The notes: generated by a model not told the origin, from the letters alone. 64,000 bases of DNA from Nocardioides turkmenicus (GCF_011045035.1 NZ_JAALAA010000001.1:372001-436000), one strand, 5' to 3'. Shown: positions 29,030-37,154, counted from the first letter of the stretch. Numbers and translations: made by a program.

Positions 29030-30235
29030 TCAACCCCGGCCGTTGTGGAGCAGGCTCGCCCGGCGTACGAGCTGTGAGCCGAAGCGTTCGGCGACCTGGT
29101 CGACGGCGCGGTCGGCCTCGGACCAGCCGCGCTCCCGCTCGCCGAGCACCAGCTGCCGGTCGGTGCCCTCGCGGGCGACCAGGTGCTCCACCCTGACCCC
29201 GACCAGCCGCAGGGCCCGGCCACGGAGGTTCAGGTCGTCGTAGAGCCGGACGGCGATGGCATGCACCTCCTGGGTGACGTCGGTGGGGTCGGGCAGCGTG
29301 CGCGAGCGCGAGATGGTGGTGAAGTCGCTGAACCGCACGGTCAGCGCGATGGTGCGCCCGACGGTGCCCGCCCTCCGCATCCGCCGGGTGACACGGGCGG
29401 AGAGGCGGAGCAGCTCGCGCACGATGTCCTCACGGTCGCTCAGGTCGTGGCCGAAGGTCTCCTGGGCGCCGGTCGACCGGTCGGGCAGGTCGGGTCCCAG
29501 CCGGCCGGTCAGCTCGCGGCGGTCGGTGCCGGTGGCCAACCGGTGCAGGTGGCCGCCGAGGCGTGGTCCGAGGATCTGGTGGAGCGTCGGGACCGGGGTG
29601 CGGGCGATGTCGCCCACCGTCTCGAACCCGAGCCGCCGGAGCCGCTTCCTGGTGCTCGGGCCGACGCCGTAGAGCTCGCCGACGTCGAGCGGGTGGAGGA
29701 ACCCGGGGACGTCCTCCGGCCGGACGACCACGACACCGTCGGGCTTCGCCTTGCGGCTGCCGACCTTGGCCACGCTCGGTGTCGGCGCGACCCCGACCGA
29801 GCAGGTGATGCTCAGCTCCTCGGCGATCTGGCGCCGGATCCGATGCGCGATCTGCTCAGGGCTGCCGAAGAGCCTGGTCGCGCCGCGTACGTCGAGGAAC
29901 GCCTCGTCCACGCTCACCACCTCCACCAGCGGGGTCGCGCGGCGGAAGATCTCCCGGACCTGCTTGGAGACCTCGGCGACCTCACCGAAGTCGAGCCGAA
30001 CCGAGACGAGCTGCGGGCACAGCCGTCTCGCCATCGAGCCGGGCATCGCTGCATGGATGCCGTAGGCCCGCGCGGGGTAGTTGGCGCAGGTCACCACACC
30101 TCGCGCGTGGCCCCCGACCACCACCGGCTGGTCCCAGAGCTCGGGTTGGTGGCGGATCGCCACCGAAACGAAGAAGGCGTCCATGTCGACATGGAGGATC
30201 GGGGTGACTTCCGGAGCGCCAGCGGAGGAAGTCAC
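29030..30235 (-). CDS. dinB: DNA polymerase IV (Y family)
   Basis: A translesion polymerase of 401 residues. Catalytic carboxylates are in HVDMDAFFVSV (Asp17) and VVSVDEAFLDV (Asp110, Glu111), followed by CSVGVAPTPSVAKVGSRKAKPDG, the helix-hairpin-helix GVGPSTRKRLRRLG and the little-finger domain. The GTG at 30235 is chosen because GGAGGA lies 5 nt upstream. Both ribosome site and start lie in one arm of a perfect 23-bp inverted repeat whose other arm is codons 9-16. A TTG at 30277 would be the alternative. Probably the last gene of an SOS-controlled operon. Confidence 0.93.
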   Translation of the reverse strand: MTSSAGAPEVTPILHVDMDAFFVSVAIRHQPELWDQPVVVGGHARGVVTCANYPARAYGIHAAMPGSMARRLCPQLVSVRLDFGEVAEVSKQVREIFRRATPLVEVVSVDEAFLDVRGATRLFGSPEQIAHRIRRQIAEELSITCSVGVAPTPSVAKVGSRKAKPDGVVVVRPEDVPGFLHPLDVGELYGVGPSTRKRLRRLGFETVGDIARTPVPTLHQILGPRLGGHLHRLATGTDRRELTGRLGPDLPDRSTGAQETFGHDLSDREDIVRELLRLSARVTRRMRRAGTVGRTIALTVRFSDFTTISRSRTLPDPTDVTQEVHAIAVRLYDDLNLRGRALRLVGVRVEHLVAREGTDRQLVLGERERGWSEADRAVDQVAERFGSQLVRRASLLHNGRG

Positions 30236-30249
30236 CCCGATCCTCCATG
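30190..30249. repeat. Perfect 23-bp inverted repeat over the dinB start
   Basis: Arms 30190-30212 and 30227-30249 are fully complementary, with a 14-nt loop GGAGCGCCAGCGGA. In the dinB mRNA the 5' arm holds the ribosome site and GTG, and the 3' arm encodes about residues 9-16, so the structure would hide the initiation region. Confidence 0.9.
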
Positions 30250-30265
30250 GACGCGGACAAGCGCT

Positions 30266-30323
30266 GACTCGGCGCAAATGTCACGCCGGAGCGCTAGCGG
30301 AGGTGGGACGTTTGCGCCGCGTC
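30266..30323. repeat. Second hairpin with the same loop, upstream of dinB
   Basis: Arms 30266-30287 and 30302-30323 (22 nt each, 18 of 22 paired) enclose the loop GGAGCGCTAGCGGA. The loop differs by one base from that of the neighbouring inverted repeat, although the arms are unrelated. It lies in the methyltransferase-dinB gap. Confidence 0.8.
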
Positions 30324-30334
30324 GGCGCCACCCG

Positions 30335-30371
30335 GCGAAGCGAAGCGAGCTAAGAGCGAAGCGAAGCGAGC
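30335..30371. repeat. 16-bp direct repeat at the methyltransferase stop
   Basis: GCGAAGCGAAGCGAGC occurs at 30335-30350 and 30356-30371, five bases apart. The second copy covers the last codons of the methyltransferase; the first lies just past its stop. Confidence 0.75.
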
Positions 30372-31078
30372 AGATGCAGTTGCGAAGCCAACGGCAGGTA
30401 GTCAGCCCGAGTAGAAGCCCGCTGCTCCAGCTCGACGAGCGCGTTGGTGGCACCGGGATCGACGTCGAGCAACGACCCCGGAACGTGATCCACGAAAACG
30501 CGTACGCCCCGAACGTCCCCGACCGCGAACCCAGCCGTCTCGAGCAGCCCGCGAACCTCGTCGAGGGCGAACCGGCGCCCCGAACGACCTTGCGGAGCGG
30601 TGTCGTCGAGCAGCTCGGCGGCCTGCGCGAAGTGGCCCGCCAGAGCGCGGGATAGGACGGCGGCGGTGCGCTGCGCGACCAGCAGGCTGAGGGTGCCGCC
30701 GGGACGGAGCACCTCGCGGATCCCCGCCAGTGCCTCCGCCGGGTCGGGGACGACCTCGAGGACACCGTGGCAGAGCACCAGGTCGGCGCCACCGGGGTCG
30801 GCGACGTCGGAGAGGGCGGCCAGGTCACCCTGGCGCGCGTCGACCGAGACGCCGGCCTCGCGGGCGCGCCGGTCGAGCGCCGCCAGCGCGTCCGGGCTGG
30901 GGTCGACGACGATGACCCTGTGACCGAGCCCGGCGATGCGTACGGCCGAGGTGCCGGTGCCGCCACCGATGTCGAGGACGTCGAGCGGGCCCGCGGCCAG
31001 GACCGGGTCGAGCGCGTCCCAGACGGCGACGGTCCGGGCGCCTGCCCGACGACTGGTTGATGCGGAGCCAGCTGCCAT
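30350..31078 (-). CDS. Class I SAM-dependent methyltransferase
   Basis: A 242-residue Rossmann methyltransferase with DVLDIGGGTGTSAVRIA (SAM motif I, about residue 35), VVDPSPDAL, ARQGDLAAL and a SAM-fold motif at VLCHGVLEVV. The substrate is unknown. The ATG at 31078 has TACGCT (31086-31091) 7 nt upstream and no ribosome site, so a leaderless message is possible besides read-through. It is sandwiched between the HEPN gene (37-nt gap) and dinB. Its 3' end overlaps a 16-bp direct repeat. Confidence 0.87.
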   Translation of the reverse strand: MAAGSASTSRRAGARTVAVWDALDPVLAAGPLDVLDIGGGTGTSAVRIAGLGHRVIVVDPSPDALAALDRRAREAGVSVDARQGDLAALSDVADPGGADLVLCHGVLEVVPDPAEALAGIREVLRPGGTLSLLVAQRTAAVLSRALAGHFAQAAELLDDTAPQGRSGRRFALDEVRGLLETAGFAVGDVRGVRVFVDHVPGSLLDVDPGATNALVELEQRASTRADYLPLASQLHLLASLRS

Positions 31079-31085
31079 GGGGCCA

Positions 31086-31091
31086 AGCGTA
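31086..31091 (-). promoter_or_regulatory. Possible -10 box TACGCT for the methyltransferase gene
   Basis: It matches TANNNT and ends 7 nt before the ATG at 31078. No good -35 is seen. This would allow expression independent of the upstream SOS promoter. Confidence 0.35.
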
Positions 31092-31115
31092 GGCCCTGAT
31101 CCGACCACACCTGAA

Positions 31116-31556
31116 TCAGCCCACGAGGCGGTCGTGCTGGAGGCGCGCGACGTGGGAGGTGTGGGCCATCAGCCCGAGGGACTCCTCGACGACGGCGAGG
31201 AAGCGGTCGGCGTCGCGAACCTGCTCGTCGGCCTCCTCGGCGGTGACCGCCCGGATCGACCCCGCCTCCGCGGCGGCCCGCTTCGCGGCGCCGGCGGCGA
31301 AGTATTCGGCCCACTCGGAGAGCTCGGGCGCGACCTTCTTCAGGCGGACCCAGGCATTCCACGGCCGGCGGCGACCGGCGCGGCTGGCGGCCTCGACCGG
31401 GTCGGTGCGGGCGGCGATCAGCGCCGCTGCGGCCTGGAGGGCGGCGACGTGAGCCATGGCGTACCTGCTCGGCACGTCGTCGGCCACGATGGCCTCCGAG
31501 AGCGACTCGGTGGCACGGAACAGGTAGCTGTGTGTCGTCGCCGGCAGCAGATGCAT
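31116..31556 (-). CDS. SAV_6107-type HEPN domain protein
   Basis: A 146-residue all-helical protein that matches the SAV_6107 family as I recall it: SYLFRATESLSEAIV, RYAMAHVAALQAAAALIAAR, NAWVRLKKVAPELSEWAEYFAAGA. HEPN proteins are often RNases, but the catalytic Rx4-6H motif is not visible, so this one may be structural. AGAAGGA lies 8 nt before the ATG. It is the first gene after the SOS promoter, followed by a methyltransferase and dinB. Confidence 0.85.
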   Translation of the reverse strand: MHLLPATTHSYLFRATESLSEAIVADDVPSRYAMAHVAALQAAAALIAARTDPVEAASRAGRRRPWNAWVRLKKVAPELSEWAEYFAAGAAKRAAAEAGSIRAVTAEEADEQVRDADRFLAVVEESLGLMAHTSHVARLQHDRLVG

Positions 31557-31649
31557 CGGGGTCGTCCTTCTCGCTCAAGGTCGACCCCGCAGTGGACGGC
31601 TCCGGCGGGCGCCGGGGGTCGAGGACGACGCCCGCCAGAGCCTGGTTGT

Positions 31650-31665
31650 TCGAACACTTGTTCGA
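31650..31665. promoter_or_regulatory. LexA (SOS) box TCGAACACTTGTTCGA
   Basis: A perfect TCGAAC-N4-GTTCGA palindrome, the Gram-positive/actinobacterial LexA consensus. It begins about 11 nt past the -10 box at 31676-31681, so LexA would sit over the early transcribed region of the HEPN-methyltransferase-dinB unit. Confidence 0.85.
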
Positions 31666-31675
31666 ACACGAGATC

Positions 31676-31704
31676 AAACTACACCCCGCCACCGACAGTC
31701 ACAA
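31676..31704 (-). promoter_or_regulatory. Promoter TTGTGA-N17-TAGTTT of the HEPN-dinB unit
   Basis: TTGTGA (31699-31704) and TAGTTT (31676-31681) are 17 nt apart on the minus strand, directly upstream of the LexA box. The leader to the HEPN start would be about 110 nt. Confidence 0.6.
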
Positions 31705-31747
31705 GACGTTTCGGTGACGGGGCGTGTCGAAGAGCTGGGCGGGTCGC

Positions 31748-32341
31748 TCAGTCGTCGGCGACGGCGCCGCGGATCCGGTGCGGCGGGTGGATGTAGCGAG
31801 TGTTCGCCGGCAGCCACATGACCGCCAACAGCCCCGCCGCGATCACCAGCGCGATCGCGGTGAGCACGCTGATGATGACCGGCGGACCGGTCAGGATGCC
31901 GCCGACGCTGGCCACCCCGGAGATGAACACCAGGAACGTGATGGTGATGCGGGCCCACTCGAAGCCGTTGCGGAGAAACACCGCGAGCACGCCCATCATG
32001 ATGGCCATGACCCCGAACAGCGTGATGGCGGGGGCGATGAACGCCGGCGCGCTGACCCGGTTGTCGGTGGGCGGGTTGATCAGGGCGTCGAGGCCCTCCG
32101 TCTCCAGGATGCGCTTGGCCGAGGGGTTGCCCTCCGCCCAGGCGCGCACCAGGTCGTCGGAGCGCAGCACCATCACCACGACCACGACCGCGCTGAACGC
32201 GATCAGCCCGACGATCAGTCGGATCGCCCACGTCATCTCGCGCGGCACGGGCTCGGCCGCGAGCGCTGCCACCTCGACAGCGGTCTCCGGGTCCTCGCTC
32301 ACGACCACACCTTCGTTCTCGTCGGGTGTCGTCATGGTCAT
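31748..32341 (-). CDS. Predicted four-helix membrane protein
   Basis: I do not recognise a family. The 197 residues have an acidic cytoplasmic start, a helix near residues 38-60, an external stretch (SAKRILETEGLDALINPPTDN), then three more helices up to about residue 180 and a short basic tail. AAGGAG lies five nt before the ATG at 32341. It lies just beyond the SOS promoter and on the same strand, so it is not part of that operon; it is divergent from the DUF4126 gene. Confidence 0.7.
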   Translation of the reverse strand: MTMTTPDENEGVVVSEDPETAVEVAALAAEPVPREMTWAIRLIVGLIAFSAVVVVVMVLRSDDLVRAWAEGNPSAKRILETEGLDALINPPTDNRVSAPAFIAPAITLFGVMAIMMGVLAVFLRNGFEWARITITFLVFISGVASVGGILTGPPVIISVLTAIALVIAAGLLAVMWLPANTRYIHPPHRIRGAVADD

Positions 32342-32482
32342 CCGGTCTCCTTGCGACGTGGGGGTTCAGTCTCTGATCAGCCCATTCTGCCGTACGGGGC
32401 GCAACGTAGGTAAATACGCGGACACGTGCGCCTGGTCTCGGGCAGGAGCCGGTTTGTCGGCGGCGTACGCCAAGATGTGCTC

Positions 32483-33118
32483 ATGGAATCTCTAGCGCTG
32501 ACCTTCTCCAGCGGGTGGGCCAGCGGCATCAACGCCTACCTGGTCGTGCTGGTGCTCGGCGTCGTGCAGCGTACGACGGGGGCCGAGGCGATCCCGGACG
32601 TGCTCGGCACGTGGCCGGTGCTGGCCGCCGCGGGGCTGATGTACGCGATCGAGTTCGTCGCCGACAAGGTGCCCTACGTCGACTCGACCTGGGACTCGAT
32701 CTCCACGGTGATCCGTCCCACCATCGGCGCCGTGATCGGCGTCCTGCTCGCTGGTGAGGCCGACTCGCTCAACGAGGCCGTCGGCGGTGTCGTGGGCGGC
32801 ACCTCGGCGCTGATGTCCCACCTGGTCAAGGCCAGCGAGCGGCTCGCCGTCAACTCCTCCCCCGAGCCGGTCTCCAACTCGGTGGTCAGCGTGGCCGAGG
32901 ACGGCCTCGTCCTCGGCGTGGTCTGGTTCGCGACCGAGCACCCGATGGCCGCCGCCGGCGTCGCCGCCGTCCTGCTGATCGCCGGGCTGGTGCTGATGTA
33001 TCTCGTCCTCCGCGCCATCCGCGGGGGCTGGCGCAGGCTGACCCGACGCGGAAGGCGAGGCTCCCTGCCGCCCGACGGGCCCTCCGACGGCGCCACCAAG
33101 CCTTATCCCGTTCCATGA
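32483..33118 (+). CDS. DUF4126 membrane protein
   Basis: A 211-residue protein starting MESLALTFSSGWASGINAYLVVLVLG, with several glycine-rich helices and VADKVPYVDSTWDSISTVIRPTIGA, typical of DUF4126. Its function is unknown. The C-terminal tail is basic and Pro/Gly-rich. It overlaps the flavoprotein gene by four bases (ATGA), which suggests they are expressed together. Confidence 0.85.
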   Translation: MESLALTFSSGWASGINAYLVVLVLGVVQRTTGAEAIPDVLGTWPVLAAAGLMYAIEFVADKVPYVDSTWDSISTVIRPTIGAVIGVLLAGEADSLNEAVGGVVGGTSALMSHLVKASERLAVNSSPEPVSNSVVSVAEDGLVLGVVWFATEHPMAAAGVAAVLLIAGLVLMYLVLRAIRGGWRRLTRRGRRGSLPPDGPSDGATKPYPVP

Positions 33119-34440
33119 GCGACGTCGTCGTCCTCGGAGGCGGGTACGCCGGGATGGCCAGCGCCGCCCGGCTGGCGAAGCTCGGTCACTCGGTGACCCT
33201 CCTCGAGGCCTCCGGAGAGCTCGGCGGCGCGCTGGTGCCCGTGCGCGAGGAGGGGTTCACCTGGGACGCCTCGGCGACCTCGACGCTGCTGCCTGCGGTG
33301 ATGCGCGACCTGTTCCGCAAGTCCGGGCGGCCCGCGGAGCGTGAGCTCGAGCTGGTGCCCATGGACGTCGTCCGCGAGCACCGCTTCGCCGACAAGACCT
33401 CGGTCGCGGTGCCCGGCGGCACCCGTGGAGCCCAGCTGGCGGCCTTCGACGCGCTGAAGCCCGGGTTCGGCCGGCAGTGGACCGACTACGTCGCCCGGTT
33501 CAGCGAGGACTGGGAGGTGCTGCGGCAGCACTACTTCGAGGTGCCGTGGGAGCCCTCCGCGCTGCCTTCCGCCGTCGCGGAGCGGTTCCGGTCGCGCGAG
33601 ACCCTCCACAAGCGGCTGCGGAAGACCTTCAAGGACGAGCGGCTCCGGCTGGTCGCGGCGCACCCGTTCGTCGCCGCGGGCCAGGAGCTGCGCGACGTAC
33701 CTTCCTGGGCGGGGCTCACCGCCTACCTCGAGCAGCGCTTCGGCGCCTGGCGGGTCGAGGGCGGGATGGGCGTGGTCGCCGAGGTGCTCACCGCCCGGAT
33801 GGCCACCCGCCGGGTGACGGTGCAGACCGCGACCCGGGTGGAGGACATCGTCGTGCGCGACGGGCGGGCGGTCGCGGTCGCCACCGCCGCCGGCGAGATC
33901 GACCTCGGCGCCGACGGGGCGGTCGTGGTCGCCTTCGACCCGCGCTCGCTGCCGGCCCTGCGGCCGCTGGTGGACCGCACCCTGCCGGCCATCCCGCCGA
34001 TGACCTTCCACCTCGGGCTCTCCTCGCTGCCCGACCACCTCACCGACCTGCCCGACGAGCTCGTCCTGCACGGCGAGCCGACCCTGGTCGTACGCACCCG
34101 TGGGCTCGCACCCGTGGGCCAGCACGCCTGGACGGTCCACTCCCACGGCAAGCTGATGGAGGACGTCCTGCTGGCGCTCGCGCGCCACAAGATCGACGTC
34201 CGCGAGCACGTCGTGCACCGGGTCGACCTGGGCGCCGCCGAGCTCGTGCGCCGCTGGCGCGGGTCGCCGCTGGGCGTGAAGTGGGCGGGGCGCAACACGG
34301 TGTTCCAGCGCCTCGGGCCGCGCACCCCGATCCCCAACGTCTACGCCGCCGGCGCGCACGCCACGCCCGGCTCGGGGCTGCCGTTCGCCGGGCTCTCGGC
34401 CGCGCTGGTCGCGCAGTCGATCGGACCCGCCGAGCGGTGA
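33115..34440 (+). CDS. CrtI-like FAD-dependent oxidoreductase
   Basis: A 441-residue flavoprotein of the phytoene desaturase/amine oxidase superfamily. The dinucleotide motif is VVVLGGGYAGMASAARLAKLGHSVTLLEAS (residues 4-33), with the C-terminal FAD motif NVYAAGAHATPGSGLPFAGLSAAL. The substrate is unknown. A polyprenyl synthase gene lies 0.9 kb downstream, which would fit isoprenoid chemistry, but metF intervenes. Its stop is one base from the metF stop. Confidence 0.85.
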   Translation: MSDVVVLGGGYAGMASAARLAKLGHSVTLLEASGELGGALVPVREEGFTWDASATSTLLPAVMRDLFRKSGRPAERELELVPMDVVREHRFADKTSVAVPGGTRGAQLAAFDALKPGFGRQWTDYVARFSEDWEVLRQHYFEVPWEPSALPSAVAERFRSRETLHKRLRKTFKDERLRLVAAHPFVAAGQELRDVPSWAGLTAYLEQRFGAWRVEGGMGVVAEVLTARMATRRVTVQTATRVEDIVVRDGRAVAVATAAGEIDLGADGAVVVAFDPRSLPALRPLVDRTLPAIPPMTFHLGLSSLPDHLTDLPDELVLHGEPTLVVRTRGLAPVGQHAWTVHSHGKLMEDVLLALARHKIDVREHVVHRVDLGAAELVRRWRGSPLGVKWAGRNTVFQRLGPRTPIPNVYAAGAHATPGSGLPFAGLSAALVAQSIGPAER

Positions 34441-34441
34441 C

Positions 34442-35332
34442 CTAGACCGTGACGTTGAGCTTCGCGAAGATCTCCAGCGTCGCCTTGGAGCGGTTGAGCG
34501 TGTAGAAGTGCAGCCCCGGCGCGCCTCCGTCGAGGAGCTCCTGGCACAGCTCGGCGGCGACCGCGATGCCCTCGGCACGGATGTCGGCGGGGTCCGGGCC
34601 GGCGGCTGTGACGCGCTCGACGATCTCGTCGGGGACCTCGGCGCCGATGAGCTCGCTCTGCCGGCGGATGGCGGCGAGGTTCAGGATCGGCATGATCCCG
34701 GGCAGGATCGGGATGTCGACGCCGCGGGCGCGCACCCGGTCGACGAGGCCGAAGTAGTCGGCGGCCCGGAAGAACATCTGGGTGACCGCGAACTCCGCGC
34801 CGGCCTTCGCCTTGGCGACCAGCACGTCGGCGTCGGCCTCGATCGACTCGGCGCCCGGGTGGCCCTCCGGGAAGGCGGCGACTCCGATGCGGAAGTCGCC
34901 GCGCTCACGGGCGAGCCGCACGACGTCGATCGCGTAGTCGAGGCCTCCCGGGGTCGGGGTCCACTCGGCGCGCGGGCCCTCGGCGGGGTCGCCGCGCAAC
35001 GCCATCACGTGGGCGACGCCCTGGGCGGCGTAGGCGTCCAGGATCCCGGCGACCTCGTCGCGGGTGTGGCCGACGCAGGTGAGGTGGGCGACGGGCAGGA
35101 GGTCGGTCTCCGCGGCGATCCGGCCGGTGATCGCGACGGTCTTGTCACGGGTCGAGCCGCCGGCGCCGTAGGTCACGCTGACGAAGGTCGGCCGGTAGGG
35201 CTCCAGCGCACGGATCGCGTTCCACAGCTGCTCCTCCCCGGCCTCGTCCTTCGGCGGGAAGAACTCGAATGAGAACGAGCGCTCGCCCTCGTTGATCAGC
35301 TCCGCGAGAGAGCGTCCACGTCCAGTCACCAT
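34442..35332 (-). CDS. metF: 5,10-methylenetetrahydrofolate reductase
   Basis: Reduces methylene-THF to methyl-THF for methionine synthesis. The 296 residues show FSFEFFPPKDEAGEEQLW, SVTYGAGGSTRDKT, AHLTCVGHTRDE, ALRGDPAEGP and QMFFRAADYFGLVDR in a flavin TIM barrel. The ATG at 35332 has TACGAT six nt upstream, so it is probably leaderless. It matches the position of Rv2172c beside idsA2 in M. tuberculosis. Confidence 0.94.
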   Translation of the reverse strand: MVTGRGRSLAELINEGERSFSFEFFPPKDEAGEEQLWNAIRALEPYRPTFVSVTYGAGGSTRDKTVAITGRIAAETDLLPVAHLTCVGHTRDEVAGILDAYAAQGVAHVMALRGDPAEGPRAEWTPTPGGLDYAIDVVRLARERGDFRIGVAAFPEGHPGAESIEADADVLVAKAKAGAEFAVTQMFFRAADYFGLVDRVRARGVDIPILPGIMPILNLAAIRRQSELIGAEVPDEIVERVTAAGPDPADIRAEGIAVAAELCQELLDGGAPGLHFYTLNRSKATLEIFAKLNVTV

Positions 35333-35338
35333 CGGGCC

Positions 35339-35360
35339 ATCGTAGGCAGTGCCCTAGGCT
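35339..35360. promoter_or_regulatory. Back-to-back -10 boxes in a 34-bp divergent spacer
   Basis: TACGAT on the minus strand (35339-35344) ends six nt before the metF ATG. TAGGCT on the plus strand (35355-35360) ends six nt before the polyprenyl synthase GTG. Both messages would be leaderless, and each -35 region would lie in or near the other gene's start. Confidence 0.55.
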
Positions 35361-35366
35361 CGGAGA

Positions 35367-36452
35367 GTGAATGAAACGTGGGACGCCGATGAATTCCGCA
35401 GTCGCGTCCAGGGGGCACTGGACACCTTTCTCGAGACCCAGTCCGAGCGGCTGGTCCCGCTCGGCGACGAGGTCGAGCCGCTGCTTCGCCGGGCACGCGA
35501 GTCGATGTCCGGCGGCAAGCGCCTGCGCGCCGCCTTCTGCTGTTGGGGCTTCCACGCCGTGCGGCCCGCGCCCTCTCCCGCCGAGGAGGAGGCGCTCGTG
35601 CGGGCGGCCGCCGCGCTCGAGCTGCTCCAGGCCTCCGCGCTCGTCCACGACGACGTCATCGACGACTCCGACACCCGGCGCGGCGCGCCCGCCGCCCACC
35701 GCGCGTTCGAGGCAGACCACGCCGCCGCGGGCTGGCCGGGCCGGTCCCGCGCCTACGGTGATGCCGCTGCCGTGCTCCTCGGAGACCTGCTGCTGACCTG
35801 GTCGGACGAGCTGCTGCGTACCTCTGGGTTCGGGGCTGCCGAGACCGCGGCCGCGCTGTCGGTGTTCGACCACACCCGCAGCGAGGTGATCGCCGGGCAG
35901 TTCCTCGACATCACCGTCCAGGCGCGCGGCGCCGCGGACGTGGAGGCCGCGATGAAGGTGGTGCGCTACAAGGCGGCCAAGTACTCCGTCGAACGTCCCC
36001 TCCACGTCGGCGCCGCCCTGGCCGGTGCCTCACCGGCCCAGATCGAGGCGCTGTCGGCCTACGGGCTCCCCGTCGGCGAGGCCTTCCAGCTGCGCGACGA
36101 CCTCCTCGGCGTCTTCGGCGACCCCTCGGTCACCGGCAAGCCCGCCGGCGACGATCTCGTCGAGGGCAAGCGCACCGTCCTGGTCGCCCTCGCCCTGACC
36201 GGCTCGACGCCCGCGGATGCCGACCGCCTCGACCGCGCGCTCGGCCAACCGCTCAGCGCCGAGCAGGTCGCCGAGCTGCGGACGATCATCACCACCTCGG
36301 GCGCCGAGCAGCAGGTGGAGAAGACGATCACCGAGCTCGCCGACCAGGGCCTCACCGCTCTCGACGACGCCAAGACTTCGGGAGTCCTCGACGCCAACGC
36401 CGCCGAGGTCCTCCGCGCCCTCGCCACCGCGGCCACCCAGCGCACCGTCTGA
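35367..36452 (+). CDS. Polyprenyl (geranylgeranyl-type) diphosphate synthase
   Basis: Condenses isopentenyl diphosphate onto allylic diphosphates. The 361 residues have MSGGKRLRAAFC, the first Asp-rich motif in VHDDVIDDSDTRRG (about residue 97) and the second in LRDDLLGVFGDPS (about residue 240), the DDxxGVFG form seen in actinobacterial IdsA proteins. The GTG at 35367 follows TAGGCT by six nt. Chain length cannot be read from the sequence with confidence. Confidence 0.92.
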   Translation: MNETWDADEFRSRVQGALDTFLETQSERLVPLGDEVEPLLRRARESMSGGKRLRAAFCCWGFHAVRPAPSPAEEEALVRAAAALELLQASALVHDDVIDDSDTRRGAPAAHRAFEADHAAAGWPGRSRAYGDAAAVLLGDLLLTWSDELLRTSGFGAAETAAALSVFDHTRSEVIAGQFLDITVQARGAADVEAAMKVVRYKAAKYSVERPLHVGAALAGASPAQIEALSAYGLPVGEAFQLRDDLLGVFGDPSVTGKPAGDDLVEGKRTVLVALALTGSTPADADRLDRALGQPLSAEQVAELRTIITTSGAEQQVEKTITELADQGLTALDDAKTSGVLDANAAEVLRALATAATQRTV

Positions 36453-36473
36453 GGCCGCGGGCCCGGCGACGCC

Positions 36474-37154
36474 TCAGAGGCGTTCGGCGGACATCTGGAA
36501 GAGGACCTTCTCCGACGGCTCGTCGGAGCCGCCCATGGGCTCCATGGTGACCATGAGGTCACCGTCCTCGACGGGTACGGCCACGGCCATCTCCTCGTCG
36601 AGGACGCCGGCGGACTCCATGCCGGCGTCGGTGTGCCACCAGACCTGGTAGGTCATCCCGGCGGGGCGGGAGAGGTGGGCGGTGTCGACGGCGACCATGT
36701 GCATCTCGTGGGACATCGCGACCATCAGCTCGCCGTCGGAGGTCTTCTCCTTGTGCATCCTCGCGTCGGGGGCCGACATCACCTGGGCGGCGGTCATGCG
36801 TGGCGGGTCGTCGTCGCGTACGACCATCCCGACCGTCACGCCGACGCCGACGATCACCGCGGCAGCCGCCGCGATCGCCCCCAGGAGCCAGCGACGGCGA
36901 GGGCGCGAGCCCGCCGCGACCACAGGCGGCAGCTGCGGCATCTCCGAGGCCGTACGCAGCACCCGGCCGCGCAGCGAGGCCGGCGGCGTCTCGGCGACCT
37001 CTCCGGCGAGGGACGCCGTCGCGGACCGCAGCGAGTCGACCTCCTCGCGGCACTCGGGGCAGACCGCCAGGTGGGCCTCGAACTCAGCGCGTTCGGCCGG
37101 TTCCAGCGCGTCCAGGAGATAGGCCCCGACCAGGCCGTGCACGTCAGGCGCCAT
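36474..37154 (-). CDS. rskA: Anti-sigma-K factor RskA-like
   Basis: A membrane anti-sigma factor of 226 residues. The N-terminal zinc-binding anti-sigma domain has HLAVCPECREEV (HxxxCxxC, about residues 28-39). One helix (LLGAIAAAAAVIVGVGVTVGMVV) crosses the membrane, and the external RskA domain holds MTYQVWWHTDAG. It overlaps the sigma gene by 11 nt, so the pair is coupled. Release probably needs regulated proteolysis, as known for RskA. Confidence 0.9.
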   Translation of the reverse strand: MAPDVHGLVGAYLLDALEPAERAEFEAHLAVCPECREEVDSLRSATASLAGEVAETPPASLRGRVLRTASEMPQLPPVVAAGSRPRRRWLLGAIAAAAAVIVGVGVTVGMVVRDDDPPRMTAAQVMSAPDARMHKEKTSDGELMVAMSHEMHMVAVDTAHLSRPAGMTYQVWWHTDAGMESAGVLDEEMAVAVPVEDGDLMVTMEPMGGSDEPSEKVLFQMSAERL

